The position numbers and the translations under genes were made by a program. This document shows, piece by piece, positions 37,738 to 47,174 of a DNA stretch of 62,376 nucleotides. Numbering within the stretch: the stretch's first letter is position 1; every line of letters starts with the position of its first letter. Location of the stretch: positions 1-62,376 of the forward strand of contig JAJFUG010000119.1 in NCBI GenBank assembly GCA_021372515.1, given 5' to 3'. Under the pieces are notes generated by a model. The model was not told the DNA's origin. It did not search any database and worked only from the letters and a program-made list of their open reading frames with translations. Source of the stretch: a bacterium. GTDB lineage: Bacteria > Gemmatimonadota > Glassbacteria > GWA2-58-10.

Positions 37738-40179
37738 ATGCCGGAAACGAGACTACAGTTCAGTAAGGACGGGGAAGAGTTCGAGACCGCCGACATCCTG
37801 CCGGTGCTGCCGCTCAGGGACGTGGTGGTGTTCCCCTACATGGTTATCCCGCTGATGGTCGGCCGGCCCAACTCCGTGGCCGGGATCGAGTCGGCCATGC
37901 TGGCCGAGCGCCTGATCCTGCTGGTGTCGCAGCTGGACGGCGAGAACGAGGAGCCCTCCGGGAAAGACCTCAACCGCGTGGGGGTGGTCGGCCGGATTCT
38001 GCAATCGGTGCGCCTGCCGGACGGCACCCTGAAGGTGCTGGTCGAGGGGCTGGAAAAGGCGCGCATCCGCCGTTACCTGCCGGGCCAGGAATACCTGCGC
38101 GCCCGTTTCGAGGTGCTGCCGTTCGACCTGGCTGGCGGCAAGGAACTGCAGGCCCTGAGCCGTAAGGCCATGCGCCTGTTCGAGGAATACGTCAAGCTCA
38201 ACAGCCGTCTGCCGGATGAGCTGCTCACCGCGACCCAGAACGTGGACAACCTTCTGCGCCAGGGCTACATCATCGCCGGCCACCTTCTGATCCGCATGAC
38301 CGACAAGCAGCGTATCCTGGAGGCCGAATCCCTGGAGCGGCATTTCGCCCTGGTCTGCCAGTACCTGAACGCGGAGATGGAGATCCTGCGCCTGGAGCGC
38401 AAGATCGACGACAACGTCAAGCGCCAGATCATGAAGAACCAGCGCGAGTTCTACCTCCAGGAGCAGCTCAAGGCGATCCACCGCGAGCTGGGCCACGATG
38501 AGGAGGGCTACGATGAGATCGAGGAGCTGCGCGCCCAGTTGCAGAAAAAAAAGCTGCCCGCCGAGGTGCTGGCCAAGGCCGAGAAGGAAGTCACCAAGCT
38601 CGCGCGCATGAGCGCGATGAGCCCCGAGGCCACCGTGGTGCGCAACTATCTGGACTGGATCGTCTCGCTGCCCTGGCACGAGGCCACCAAGAGCCGCCTG
38701 GAGGTGGACGAGGTGGCCCGTATCCTGGACGAGGACCATTACGGCCTGCAGAAGATCAAGGACCGCATCGTGGAGTATATCGCCGTGGCCAAGCTGGCCG
38801 GCGAGCTGCGCGGCCCGATCCTCTGCTTTGTCGGGCCTCCGGGCGTGGGCAAGACCTCGCTCGGCCAGTCCATCGCCCGGGCGCTGGGACGCAAGATGAC
38901 CCGCCTGTCCGTGGGCGGCGTGCGGGACGAGGCCGAGATACGCGGCCACCGCCGCACTTACATCGGGGCCATGCCGGGCAAGATCATCCAGTCGATGAAG
39001 CGGGTCGGGGTGATAAACCCCGTGATCCTGATCGACGAGATCGACAAGCTGAGCACCGACTACCGGGGCGATCCCTCCTCGGCCCTGCTCGAGGTGCTGG
39101 ATCCGGAGCAGAATACCCAGTTCGTGGACCATTACATGGAGGTGGACTACGACCTTTCCAAGGTCATGTTCATCACCACGGCCAACTACGCGCACCAGAT
39201 ACCCGACCCGCTGCGCGACCGCATGGAGCTGATCACCTTGCCGGGCTACCTTCACGATGAGAAGCGCGAGATCGCCCGCCGGTTCCTGGTGCCCAAGCAG
39301 ATCAAGGCCCACGGGATCAAGCCGGAGCAGGTGGAGATCACCGACCGGACCATCGACTCGGTGATCGAGCACTACACCCGTGAGGCCGGGGTGCGCACCC
39401 TGGAGCGCTCCATCGAGGCGATCTGCCGAAAGAGCGCGCGCAAGCTGGCCGAGGGCCGCAAGCGCCGCAAGCCGATCCGGGTCACCCCCGGCGTGCTGGG
39501 TGAGTTCCTGGGCGCGCCCAAGTTCCTGGACACCGAACTGGAGGGCGCCGACCGGGTGGGCCTGGCCAACGGCATGGCCTGGACCGGCGCGGGCGGGGCG
39601 CTGCTGCAGATCGAGGTGGCGACTCTGGACGGCAAGGGCAAGCTGACCCTGACCGGCAAGCTGGGCGATGTGATGAAAGAGTCGGCCGAGGCGGCGCTGA
39701 CCTACGTGCGCTCGCGTTGGCGCGATTTCGGGCTGGAGGCGGATTTTTACCGCAAGCTGGACATCCATATCCACGTGCCGGAGGGGGCCACGCCCAAGGA
39801 CGGTCCCTCGGCCGGGGTGGCGATCGCCACGGCCATAGTGAGCGCCCTGAGCGGCGTGCCGGTGCGGCGGGATGTCTCCATGACCGGCGAGGTGACCCTG
39901 CGTGGACGGGTGCTGCCGGTGGGCGGGCTGAACGAGAAGACCGTGGCCGCCCTGCGCGCGGGCGTGAACGTGATAATCTGGCCGGCGGCCAACCGCAAGG
40001 ACCAGGAGGAGCTGCCGCGCGAGGTGCGCGAGCGCGCCGACATCCGTTTCGTGGAGTCGGTGGATGAGGCCCTGGCTATCGCCCTGGCCGCTCCGCTGCC
40101 CCCGGCCACGGGCCTGGGCCCGACGACCACGGCGCGTGAGGTGCAGGAAAGCGCCCCGGGCAGCCAGTACCAGCATTGA
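37738..40179 (+). CDS. lon: ATP-dependent protease Lon
   Basis: 813 residues from ATG 37738, preceded by AGGAAGG. An N-terminal LON substrate-binding domain (about 20-215; [20 protein letters not shown]), an AAA+ module with Walker A GPPGVGKT (about 365-372) and Walker B ILIDEIDK, and a C-terminal peptidase with catalytic Ser near 691 ([14 protein letters not shown]) and Lys near 736 ([15 protein letters not shown]). Cytosolic quality-control and regulatory protease. The gap after mlaD is 149 bases, so it probably has its own promoter. A REP-like hairpin follows the stop. Confidence 0.97.
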   Translation: MPETRLQFSKDGEEFETADILPVLPLRDVVVFPYMVIPLMVGRPNSVAGIESAMLAERLILLVSQLDGENEEPSGKDLNRVGVVGRILQSVRLPDGTLKVLVEGLEKARIRRYLPGQEYLRARFEVLPFDLAGGKELQALSRKAMRLFEEYVKLNSRLPDELLTATQNVDNLLRQGYIIAGHLLIRMTDKQRILEAESLERHFALVCQYLNAEMEILRLERKIDDNVKRQIMKNQREFYLQEQLKAIHRELGHDEEGYDEIEELRAQLQKKKLPAEVLAKAEKEVTKLARMSAMSPEATVVRNYLDWIVSLPWHEATKSRLEVDEVARILDEDHYGLQKIKDRIVEYIAVAKLAGELRGPILCFVGPPGVGKTSLGQSIARALGRKMTRLSVGGVRDEAEIRGHRRTYIGAMPGKIIQSMKRVGVINPVILIDEIDKLSTDYRGDPSSALLEVLDPEQNTQFVDHYMEVDYDLSKVMFITTANYAHQIPDPLRDRMELITLPGYLHDEKREIARRFLVPKQIKAHGIKPEQVEITDRTIDSVIEHYTREAGVRTLERSIEAICRKSARKLAEGRKRRKPIRVTPGVLGEFLGAPKFLDTELEGADRVGLANGMAWTGAGGALLQIEVATLDGKGKLTLTGKLGDVMKESAEAALTYVRSRWRDFGLEADFYRKLDIHIHVPEGATPKDGPSAGVAIATAIVSALSGVPVRRDVSMTGEVTLRGRVLPVGGLNEKTVAALRAGVNVIIWPAANRKDQEELPREVRERADIRFVESVDEALAIALAAPLPPATGLGPTTTAREVQESAPGSQYQH

Positions 40180-40215
40180 GTGGAATGTAATCCATTGCAA
40201 TGAGGATCGTTGCGA

Positions 40216-40239
40216 AGGGGCACGGTGCGCCGTGCCCCT
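40216..40239. repeat. REP-like GGGGC palindrome, copy 4, after lon
   Basis: AGGGGCACGG, core TGCG, CCGTGCCCCT: a 24-base near-perfect palindrome 37 bases after the lon stop, followed by GTATTTTTG, so it may also terminate lon. It differs by one base from copy 5 at 42331. Confidence 0.7.
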
Positions 40240-40362
40240 GTATTTTTGTCTTTTGGAACAGCCCGTTTTACTTTATTTTGTCGAGTTGAGTCATTCGTTC
40301 GCGGTGCTTACGGGCGGACCACTGTTCGCCCGTTCGATTACACATTTCCTGTGGGGACCCGG

Positions 40363-41040
40363 ATGGACTCGAAGAAGGCCAGCGGCCAGAAAATCAAATC
40401 CGTCGAGCCGGCCGGGGCTTTCTGGCGGCCGGGAGACAATCCGCCGGACGACCTGCCCCAGGTGGCGTTCGCCGGGCGCAGCAATGTGGGCAAGTCCACG
40501 CTCATCAACAAGCTGTGCGGCCGTCACAAGCTGGCCGCGGCGAGCGGCACTCCGGGCAAGACCCGTAAGCTGCATTTCTTTCTGGCCAACAGTGTATTCT
40601 ACCTGGTCGACCTGCCGGGCTACGGTTTCACCAAGCTGCCGGTCGAGGTGCGCGAGAAGTGGCAGCGCCTGATCGAGGGCTACCTGGAGCGCAGCCGCGG
40701 CCTGCGCGGAGTGGTCTGCCTGGTCGACAGCCGCCATATCCTGATGGACAGCGACCGTAAGATGCTGCACTACCTGGCCGGGAAGGGCATTCCCACGCTG
40801 GTCGCCCTGACCAAGGCCGACAAGCTGAAACGCGCGCAGCAGTCCCAGGCTGTGGCAACTCTGCTCAAGGAAATGGGCGGTGCGCTGGAGCGCGGACAGG
40901 TGCTGCTCACCTCCTCCACCAGCGGCCTGGGGATGACGGAGCTGGAGCAGGCCGTGCTGGAGCTGGTCGCTCCGCAGGCTGACGAGACGCCGGGCGGCAC
41001 ATCCGTGGGACAACAAATTCAGAGGGATGATCGAGAATGA
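40363..41040 (+). CDS. engB: Ribosome-biogenesis GTPase EngB (YsxC/YihA)
   Basis: 225 residues from ATG 40363. G1 loop FAGRSNVGKS (residues 36-45), switch region GTPGKTRK, G3 DLPGYGF (83-89), G4 TKADK and G5 TSSTSG. EngB assists assembly of the large ribosomal subunit. A possible promoter (TTGTCT, 17 bases, TACTTT) lies near 40247-40275. It overlaps manA by four bases (ATGA). The C-terminal 20 residues (DETPGGTSVGQQIQRDDRE) are a disordered extension beyond the family fold. Confidence 0.95.
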   Translation: MDSKKASGQKIKSVEPAGAFWRPGDNPPDDLPQVAFAGRSNVGKSTLINKLCGRHKLAAASGTPGKTRKLHFFLANSVFYLVDLPGYGFTKLPVEVREKWQRLIEGYLERSRGLRGVVCLVDSRHILMDSDRKMLHYLAGKGIPTLVALTKADKLKRAQQSQAVATLLKEMGGALERGQVLLTSSTSGLGMTELEQAVLELVAPQADETPGGTSVGQQIQRDDRE

Positions 41041-42107
41041 CCAAAGAGAAACTGTACCCGTTTCTGCTCGCCCCCATTTTCAAGGAGAAAATCTGGGGCG
41101 GCCGTCTGATGCAGAGCGTGCTGAACAAGGACCTGCCGGATGGGAAGATGATCGGCGAGAGCTGGGAGCTCTCGGACTACCGGGGTGATATCACCGCACC
41201 GGTCAACGGCCCCCTGGCCGGGGCGCCGTTCCACGAGCTGTACCTCAAATACCCGCAGGAGATTCTGGGCCGGGTGCCAGCGCCGGGGGAGGTGTTTCCG
41301 CTGTTGACCAAGTTCATCGACTCGAACCAGCTCCTCTCGCTGCAGGTGCACCCCAGTGACTCCTACGCCCTGGAGCATGACGGCGAGTACGGGAAGACCG
41401 AGTGTTGGTACGTGGTGTACGCCAAGCCCGGGGCCACGGTGGTGCGCGGCCTGACCGCGGGGGTGACGCGGGAGGCGTTCCGCCGGGCGCTCGAAACCGG
41501 CGCGGGGCTGGAAGAGATGCTGGTCAGCCATCCGGTGGCGGAGGGTGATTTCCTGTTCATGCCCACCGGGGTGGTGCACGCCATAGGCGAGGGCACGATC
41601 ATCCTGGAGATCGAGCAGAACTCCGACATGACCTACCGTCTGAGCGACTGGGGACGCCTGGGTGCGGATGGCCGCCCGCGGCCGCTGCACCTGGGCAAGG
41701 GCCTGGACGTGACCGATTTCGAGGACCGCACCGAGGCCAAGGCCGCGGGCCTGAGCTACCACGAGGCCGGCAACAGCTTTACGCACTACTGCTCCTGCCG
41801 TTATTTCAGCGCCGAGGTGCTGGACCTGGAGAGCACGCTGCGCCTGGACACCGGTGGCGGCACGTTCTTCGTGCTCACCCTGGTGCGGGGCACGGCGGAA
41901 ATTTGCGGGGAGAACGGGGAGAAAGTGGAGGCGCGCACCGGGGACACGGTGTTCCTGCCGGCGCAGCCCCAGGGTGCAACAATAACGCCTGGGCACGGCT
42001 GCCGGATCGTAAAGGCCTACATCGACCCGACCCACCGCCGCTTCATCGAGCCGCTGTTGCGCAAGGGTTTCCCGCTGGAGCAGATCGAGCGCTACATCCA
42101 GCGCTGA
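41037..42107 (+). CDS. manA: Mannose-6-phosphate isomerase, class I
   Basis: 356 residues. Zinc ligands fit the type I PMI pattern: QVHPSD (Q103, H105), KTEC (E122) and VVHAIG (H181). N-terminal LAPIFKEKIWGGRL is characteristic of the short PMI form found in Firmicutes and Bacteroidota. It interconverts fructose-6-phosphate and mannose-6-phosphate, feeding mannose and GDP-sugar synthesis for the cell envelope. Overlaps engB (ATGA) and is followed by a strong terminator at 42148. Confidence 0.94.
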   Translation: MTKEKLYPFLLAPIFKEKIWGGRLMQSVLNKDLPDGKMIGESWELSDYRGDITAPVNGPLAGAPFHELYLKYPQEILGRVPAPGEVFPLLTKFIDSNQLLSLQVHPSDSYALEHDGEYGKTECWYVVYAKPGATVVRGLTAGVTREAFRRALETGAGLEEMLVSHPVAEGDFLFMPTGVVHAIGEGTIILEIEQNSDMTYRLSDWGRLGADGRPRPLHLGKGLDVTDFEDRTEAKAAGLSYHEAGNSFTHYCSCRYFSAEVLDLESTLRLDTGGGTFFVLTLVRGTAEICGENGEKVEARTGDTVFLPAQPQGATITPGHGCRIVKAYIDPTHRRFIEPLLRKGFPLEQIERYIQR

Positions 42108-42147
42108 GGCGCGGGGATGAAATATCCGGGAAGTTTGATACATCCGA

Positions 42148-42177
42148 AAGGGCGAACCTCACGTTCGCCCTTTTTTA
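42148..42177 (+). terminator. Terminator after manA
   Basis: AAAGGGCGAAC, short loop, GTTCGCCCTTT, then a T run: an eleven-base-pair stem. The stem sequence GGGCGAAC also resembles the REP-like hairpin at 15041. Confidence 0.88.
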
Positions 42178-42185
42178 TTCCATAG

Positions 42186-42325
42186 AATCCCCCCGTCCCG
42201 GCTGCGGAAAAGGGGAGACCCGCACACAGCGGTTGTGGGATAGGGGGGGATTTATGAGCCAGGCCGCATGCCGGGGTAAGTGCCTCCCCCTTTGACCAAG
42301 GGGGAGCGAGGGGGATTTATCTCAA
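42186..42325. repeat. CCCCC/GGGGG dispersed repeat, copy 1
   Basis: Begins AATCCCCCCGTCCCGGCT, contains the internal palindrome CTCCCCCTT/AAGGGGGAG (42284-42306) and ends GCGAGGGGGATTTAT. A second copy with the same start, palindrome and end is at 51932-52033. Similar AATCCCCC ... GGGGGATTT elements are common in other bacterial genomes; their function is unknown. Confidence 0.6.
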
Positions 42326-42330
42326 TAAAT

Positions 42331-42354
42331 AGGGGCACGGCGCGCCGTGCCCCT
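42331..42354. repeat. REP-like GGGGC palindrome, copy 5
   Basis: Perfect 24-base palindrome: AGGGGCACGGCG followed by its reverse complement, immediately after the CCCCC repeat and just downstream of the dockerin gene's stop on the minus strand. Confidence 0.7.
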
Positions 42355-42375
42355 GCAATCAATTCAAAGCTTTGG

Positions 42376-44193
42376 TTATAGTAGGCCTCTGGCCAGGGCC
42401 ACGGCGTCCGCCGCGCTGCAATGGCCGTCCGCGTTGAAATCAAGCGCTGCGTTGTAGGGCTCGGTAAGGCTTTTCAACAACAGGCTGAGTATGTCCAGCA
42501 GCCCCACTTTACCGTCCCCGTTCACATCCCCGTTCAGCACGTTGAACGAGGCCGGGGCGCTGGCGTAATCGGCGGGCCAGTAGGTGGTGTTCCACTTAAG
42601 GTCGCGGACGCGCATGTAGTAGAAAACCTGCGTCCCGGCGGGGAACCCCGGAATACCGCCGCTGTAGCGGCTGTCCGCCCCGGCGGTCATCGTCACGCGC
42701 TGGTAGATTGTGTCAGTCGCGGCGCGATAGTAGAGATAAACGTCCATCAGATGCTCATCGCTCACCTGCGCGTTAACTGTGTAGGGGCCGTGGGTGTCCG
42801 CGCTGCTGGCCGGGCCGGCGGCGCCCTGGATCGAGGGCGCGGTTGAATCGGGGTCGATGATCGCGGCGGAGGTTTCGCGCATGTAGCCGGCCGGGAGGGA
42901 GCGGTCCTGAGGCGCAGTGCCCTCGGCCCAGACCGTGGCGAAACCCGAGTGCCAGCCGGACCAGTCGGACCAGGCGCCGGAGCTGTCGCGCTGGCGCACC
43001 CGCACGAAATGCAGCGTGTTGGGGGCCAGCCCGTTCTGTCCCGCGCGCGGCCCGCTGAACGCGCCGGAGAGCGTGTCTACTGTAACCTGGTTGGCCGCGC
43101 CCTCAACCGCTCCGCGCCAGACCACGGTGCAGTCGAGCTTGGGATTGTCGTAGCGCGTCACCACCCCGTCAATGGTCTGGATTGCGCGCATGGGCAGCTG
43201 ACGGCCCTCGGCGACCTCCACCTCCCAGCCCGCCTGGACGGCATCCATCGCATCCCCGGTGAACCCGCTTTTTACTATCACCGGGTTCGGCCCGGTGCGC
43301 AGCGGCCCCACCGGCTCGGTGCTCATCACCAGGTCATCATAGAAACGGCTCTGGCGCCTGGGGCTGCCGCCGTTCCAGTAGCAGTCCCACATCATGGCGT
43401 TGATCGTTTGTTCGCGATAGCCGGAGGCAATGTCGTGCCCGGCCACGTCGCAGATCAGGAGGCCATCCGCCCAGGCCTGCAGACGGTCGGAGTTACGGCC
43501 CTCGCCCAGGCTGAGCCGCATCTCATAGTGCACCCAGCGGCCCACGTTCTGCGCCTCTGAGTAGAAAAAGTCCGTGTAGTGGTTGGGCACCCAGTCGCGG
43601 TGCGCGCCGGGGGCCTTGGTGCTGGCCTCCATCGAGAGGTGCCCGTCCAGCCCGTCGGTCCAGAAATAGACCGCGTAGATGGAGTTGTAATCGCCGTAGC
43701 CGTAGCAGCGCATCCGGGCGTTCTTGTTCGGCCAGTAGCCGTCCCGCGGCTGGAAGCCCTCCTCGTACTTGTGGTACCAGCGCGCCACCAGGGTGGTGCA
43801 GGGTTTTTTCTGGTCGTCCGGAATGCTGGAGGTGAACATTGGCGAGTCACCGAAGAAGCGCATGGCCCAGCCCGCGCTGCCCGGGTCCTCGCCCGCGCCG
43901 TATTCGGTCAGGGGCAGGTACTCCTGCTGGATCGAGTGCTTTCCGCTCAGCGGGTCGCGCGTGGAGATGTCGAAATGGCCGTTGTTGGTGCTCACGTCCT
44001 GGAAACGCTCCGAAAGCCGGGTGATCTTTTCCAGGTCCTCGGTGAAGAATACGCCGGGCAGCGAGTCCAGGCGCACCGATTCCAGCGGCTTGACCCGCTC
44101 GACTTTCGGGACCGCGGGCGCGGCGAGGGCGACGGTAAGGCAGACAAGGCTTGACAGGATGAGCAGTGCAATCAGGTTACGGACAGCGGACAT
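42376..44193 (-). CDS. Secreted dockerin-bearing protein, probable polysaccharide lyase/hydrolase
   Basis: 605 residues. A signal peptide (IALLILSSLVCLTVALAA) is followed by an N-terminal module (about 30-300) that looks like a concanavalin-type jellyroll, as in alginate- or polysaccharide-lyase families (PLSGKHSIQQEYLPL, WYHKYEEGFQPRDGYW, NVGRWVHYEMRLSLGEGRNS). A middle region (about 310-540) has fibronectin/Ig-like segments. The last 55 residues contain two calcium-loop dockerin repeats (GDVNGDGKVGLLDILSLLL and DFNADGHCSAADAVALARGL). The enzyme class is inferred; the dockerin is firm. Downstream of a tandem terminator and beside a secreted hydrolase gene. Confidence 0.8.
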   Translation of the reverse strand: MSAVRNLIALLILSSLVCLTVALAAPAVPKVERVKPLESVRLDSLPGVFFTEDLEKITRLSERFQDVSTNNGHFDISTRDPLSGKHSIQQEYLPLTEYGAGEDPGSAGWAMRFFGDSPMFTSSIPDDQKKPCTTLVARWYHKYEEGFQPRDGYWPNKNARMRCYGYGDYNSIYAVYFWTDGLDGHLSMEASTKAPGAHRDWVPNHYTDFFYSEAQNVGRWVHYEMRLSLGEGRNSDRLQAWADGLLICDVAGHDIASGYREQTINAMMWDCYWNGGSPRRQSRFYDDLVMSTEPVGPLRTGPNPVIVKSGFTGDAMDAVQAGWEVEVAEGRQLPMRAIQTIDGVVTRYDNPKLDCTVVWRGAVEGAANQVTVDTLSGAFSGPRAGQNGLAPNTLHFVRVRQRDSSGAWSDWSGWHSGFATVWAEGTAPQDRSLPAGYMRETSAAIIDPDSTAPSIQGAAGPASSADTHGPYTVNAQVSDEHLMDVYLYYRAATDTIYQRVTMTAGADSRYSGGIPGFPAGTQVFYYMRVRDLKWNTTYWPADYASAPASFNVLNGDVNGDGKVGLLDILSLLLKSLTEPYNAALDFNADGHCSAADAVALARGLL

Positions 44194-44366
44194 ATACTGG
44201 CTCCTTATGGGGTCGTTAGTGGCGGGGCTTTGAAGCAGGCTGTCCGGATGGGAGTCAAGAAACGTGCCTGGCGGAGAAGACGAGATAACTTATTGAAGGA
44301 CAAGCAAGACACAATTGATGCGTTTTGCCGAATTCTCATTCTTTATTATTGCTTTCTCATATTTGT

Positions 44367-44396
44367 AAAAAAGCCCCAGCTGTGGAGGGCCGGGGC
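44367..44396 (-). terminator. Second (distal) terminator of the CocE-like gene
   Basis: On the minus strand GCCCC ... GGGGC followed by TTTTTT. Weaker stem than the hairpin just before it. Confidence 0.5.
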
Positions 44397-44398
44397 GG

Positions 44399-44434
44399 AA
44401 AAAAGCCGGAGCGGTGAGACGTGTCCGCTCCGGC
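44399..44434 (-). terminator. Main terminator of the CocE-like gene
   Basis: On the minus strand a perfect ten-base stem, GCCGGAGCGG ... CCGCTCCGGC, is followed directly by TTTTTT. Its position 97 bases after the stop fits termination of the 44531-46294 gene. Confidence 0.85.
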
Positions 44435-44530
44435 ATATCGCAGCAATGTTTTTACGATAAGGTTCTCTGCGTGCAATCTAAGGACCCCGGAAGGCGGTGA
44501 GCGCCTGGGGCCGGCCTCCCTCTTTCCCGC

Positions 44531-46294
44531 TCAGTTGGGCATCAGCGACAGGATCAGCCGCGAGGGGTGCTCCTTGTCGTGGAATACGGTCTGGTCCGCA
44601 AGCTTGAACTCGGTCTTGCCCGCGAAATCCGGCCCGGGGGTGTTGAGGTTGCGGTCATAGCGCGGGAAATTGCTGCTCGAAACCTCCACGCGCAGGCAGT
44701 GCCCAGCCTGGAACATGTTGGCCGTGGGAGTCAGCTCGATGGTGAGCTTTGTGCTCTGGCCGGGGACCAGTTCTTCCCAGCGGTCAAAGCCGCCCCTGAA
44801 CGGGGCGCGCAGGATGCCGGAGCTGATGTTGATCGCCTTGCCCGCGGGGTCGACATCCACCAGCTTGGCGGTGAAATCGGTGTTGGTGGCGCTGGAGGCG
44901 ACCCAGAGCTCCAGGCTCACCGGGCCGATCACGGTCAGGGGCTTTTCCAGCGGGGCGCTGGTGTAGACAAGCACATCGTTGCGCAGTTCCACCGGGCGCT
45001 GGTCGTAGGGACCCTCGGTTACGATGGACACGTTGCAGCAGTCATTGCCGCCCAGGGTGGGCACGGGGTCATCCGGATTGTAGGTGTAGGTGTCGGGGCG
45101 CTCCTTGGCCGCCGGGGCGCGACGGTCCAGCCGGCCATCCCCCATGAGGCTGTTGGCCCCTTTCTTCGCATGAAGGAAGAACTCCCCCGGCGCGGCTTCC
45201 GCCGGCGGCCAGGCGTCGTAATCGTGCCAGGCGCCCTCGCCCATCACGTACAGGCGCACCGGTTTGTCCTTGTCCAGGCCGTTCTGCTCACCCTTGAGCC
45301 AGTAGTCGAACCAGCGCGCGGCCACGGGCGTCTCGTCGTACGACGCCTCCGCGCCGAAATCCACCTGGCCCGACCTGCGCATTCCGGTGGAGCCGTGGAA
45401 CCAGGGGCCGATCACCAGACGGCTGCCGGAGCGGGCCGCCTCGGTGGCGCCCTTGGCGCGCAGGCCGTTGAAATTCTGGAGCGTCCCCTGCAGGAACACG
45501 TCGTACCAGCCGCCCATATTGAACGCGGGCACGCGTATCTTGTCGTAGGTGGCGGCGATGCTGAGCTTTTTCCAGTAGTCGTCGTAGGTCGGATGGGCCA
45601 GCCACTCGCCGTACCAGGGGACGTTGCGCCCCAGGGCCTTGGGGATGTCCGAAAGCGGCAGGGTGCGGAACAGCGCGTCCCAGTCGATGGGCTGGGCGGT
45701 CATGTCCTGGCCCACGCGGGCCGGGACGCTCAGAGCGCCCCACATGCTGTTGAAGCTCAGGGCGTAGGCCCCGCCCTCGTATATCCAGTGACGGTAGTAA
45801 TCGCTGGCCGCCACCACGGTGAACATGCAGGCCAGGTGCTCGTTGGCCAGGCGCGCCGGGAGCCACTGGGTCGCGCCCACGTAGCTGCCGCCCTGGGTGC
45901 CGACCTTGCCGTTGGACCAACTCTGGGCGCCGCACCACTGCTGCGAGTCGTAGCCATCCGTTATCTCGTTGACGAACGGGACGAACGCGCCGTCGCTGTC
46001 GTACTTGCCCCGCACGTCCATCAGCACGCAGACATAGCCGCGCCTGGCCCACATGTAGCCCCCCTGCGGGTCGAAATTGTTGTAGGGGGTGCGCTCGAGA
46101 ATCACGGGGAAAGTGCCGGCAGTGTCCGGGCGGTAGACATCCGCCGACAGCAGCACGCCGTCGCGCATCGGCACTTTCACGTCGAACTCGGCTTTCACCC
46201 GGTACTGTGGGGTGTCCGCGGCGTGCGCCGCGGCGCAGAGGCAGACAAGGAAGAGAACGGCAAGAACCGGGGCGAGAATCCTGGCTGAACGCAT
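44531..46294 (-). CDS. Secreted CocE/NonD-family (X-Pro dipeptidyl-peptidase S15) hydrolase
   Basis: 587 residues from the ATG at 46294, with AAGGAG six bases upstream. A signal peptide ending AAHA is followed by the alpha/beta-hydrolase fold: MRDGVLLSADVYRPD, nucleophile motif GTQGGSYVGATQW (S137), and GPWFHGST with a probable catalytic histidine. The C-terminal jellyroll has LELWVASSATNTDFTAKLVDV. The family includes cocaine esterase, glutaryl-7-ACA acylase and Xaa-Pro dipeptidases, so the substrate is open. It acts in the periplasm or outside. Flanked by secreted-protein genes on the same strand. Confidence 0.93.
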   Translation of the reverse strand: MRSARILAPVLAVLFLVCLCAAAHAADTPQYRVKAEFDVKVPMRDGVLLSADVYRPDTAGTFPVILERTPYNNFDPQGGYMWARRGYVCVLMDVRGKYDSDGAFVPFVNEITDGYDSQQWCGAQSWSNGKVGTQGGSYVGATQWLPARLANEHLACMFTVVAASDYYRHWIYEGGAYALSFNSMWGALSVPARVGQDMTAQPIDWDALFRTLPLSDIPKALGRNVPWYGEWLAHPTYDDYWKKLSIAATYDKIRVPAFNMGGWYDVFLQGTLQNFNGLRAKGATEAARSGSRLVIGPWFHGSTGMRRSGQVDFGAEASYDETPVAARWFDYWLKGEQNGLDKDKPVRLYVMGEGAWHDYDAWPPAEAAPGEFFLHAKKGANSLMGDGRLDRRAPAAKERPDTYTYNPDDPVPTLGGNDCCNVSIVTEGPYDQRPVELRNDVLVYTSAPLEKPLTVIGPVSLELWVASSATNTDFTAKLVDVDPAGKAINISSGILRAPFRGGFDRWEELVPGQSTKLTIELTPTANMFQAGHCLRVEVSSSNFPRYDRNLNTPGPDFAGKTEFKLADQTVFHDKEHPSRLILSLMPN

Positions 46295-46671
46295 GGGCTG
46301 CTCCTTCCCAAAGGCCGGACTGCTTTGTAACGGTGTGCGTGGATTTTTGTCGAATGGATGCAGTTCAAAGCACAATTATAGACGCGAAAGCGGGCCGGGG
46401 CAAGGACAGTGTGTGGGCTTTCCCGACCCGTGTTCGGCGTGCGCGTCCGCGGGAGGGTCGGGACAAGCTGAACATAGCGCTTGAAGCGATGCAAACGTTG
46501 CGCAAGTTGGGGGTGTTTGTTGGATTTTTATCGAATTAAATGAATACAATATCCTGAATGCAATAAAAGAATTGTAATTTGGATGCAACATCTTTTGAGG
46601 CAATGCATAAAAATATCAGTATTACGTTCTGTAACAGAATGACAATCTCTGTTTCCGAAACTGGAGGCCCC
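46295..46671. other. Divergent regulatory region with a direct repeat
   Basis: A 377-base gap between the CocE-like gene (minus) and the small Big_5 gene (plus). GGATTTTTGTCGAAT at 46341 recurs with one change at 46522, in the same orientation and preceded both times by a similar GGTGT context. AT-rich DNA from 46520 to 46620 probably holds a promoter for the plus-strand gene. No small gene is convincing. Confidence 0.45.
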
Positions 46672-47085
46672 ATGCTTGGCAAGCTTCTGGCGGTCGCGGC
46701 TGTGGTGCTGTTAACAGGTACTGCTTCGGTCAGTCTGCAAGCCCAGGAACTCTCGGTGGAGAACCTTCCCCCGGTGGTGGTGCGCACCGTGCCGCAGTCC
46801 GGGGACACGGCGGTGGATGCCGCGACTGTGAAGACTGTCCGCATCACGTTCAGCAAGCAAATGAATGCCAACAGTTTCTCGCTGGTGCAGATGTCGCCGG
46901 AGTCGTTCCCGAAGCTGGAGGGACAGCCGAAATTCAATGCGGATGGCCTGACCTGCGAGGCGGCGGTGACGCTGGAGCCGGGGAAAACCTACGTGATCTG
47001 GGTCAACAGCCAGAAATTCGCCGGGTTCAAGGATGCCTCCGGCAAGAGCGCGATCCCGTACCTGCTGGTGTTCAAGACCAAGTAG
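46672..47085 (+). CDS. Small exported Ig-like (Big_5/SbsA-type) protein
   Basis: 137 residues from ATG 46672, a few bases after GGAGG; upstream in-frame ATGs give an unlikely leader. A signal peptide (MLGKLLAVAAVVLLTGTASV) is followed by a single Ig-like domain of the Big_5 type: PPVVVRTVPQSGDTAVDAAT, VRITFSKQMNANSFSLVQM, LEPGKTYVIWVNS and LLVFKTK. Such domains bind nothing specific and usually sit in surface proteins. It stands alone, between two minus-strand transcription units, with its own terminator. Confidence 0.8.
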   Translation: MLGKLLAVAAVVLLTGTASVSLQAQELSVENLPPVVVRTVPQSGDTAVDAATVKTVRITFSKQMNANSFSLVQMSPESFPKLEGQPKFNADGLTCEAAVTLEPGKTYVIWVNSQKFAGFKDASGKSAIPYLLVFKTK

Positions 47086-47129
47086 ATTTGCAGTTTGAAG
47101 TTACCCGGATTGAACCGGGTGAATGCGAG

Positions 47130-47162
47130 AAGGGGAGGGCCGTACAGGGCTCTCCCCTTTTT
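47130..47162 (+). terminator. Terminator after the Big_5 gene
   Basis: AAGGGGAGGGC pairs with GCTCTCCCCTT (one G-T pair) and is followed by five T. It lies between two convergent genes, and only on the plus strand does a T run follow it. Confidence 0.85.
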
Positions 47163-47174
47163 ACTGGCAGGAAG

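Larger units (their letters stand above)
44194..44530. other. Intergenic region with tandem minus-strand terminators
   Basis: A 337-base gap between two minus-strand genes. The right half holds the two terminators described separately; the left half (44200-44365) is AT-rich and could carry the promoter of the dockerin gene, but I see no clear -10/-35 pair. Confidence 0.5.

Noticed and set aside
37753-40200. 815-codon minus-strand frame opposite lon
   Set aside because: Fully antisense to a canonical lon gene with all catalytic residues; composition is that of a shadow frame.
44230-44460. Small plus-strand frame (76 codons) after the dockerin gene start
   Set aside because: It runs through the minus-strand terminator hairpins and has no ribosome binding site.
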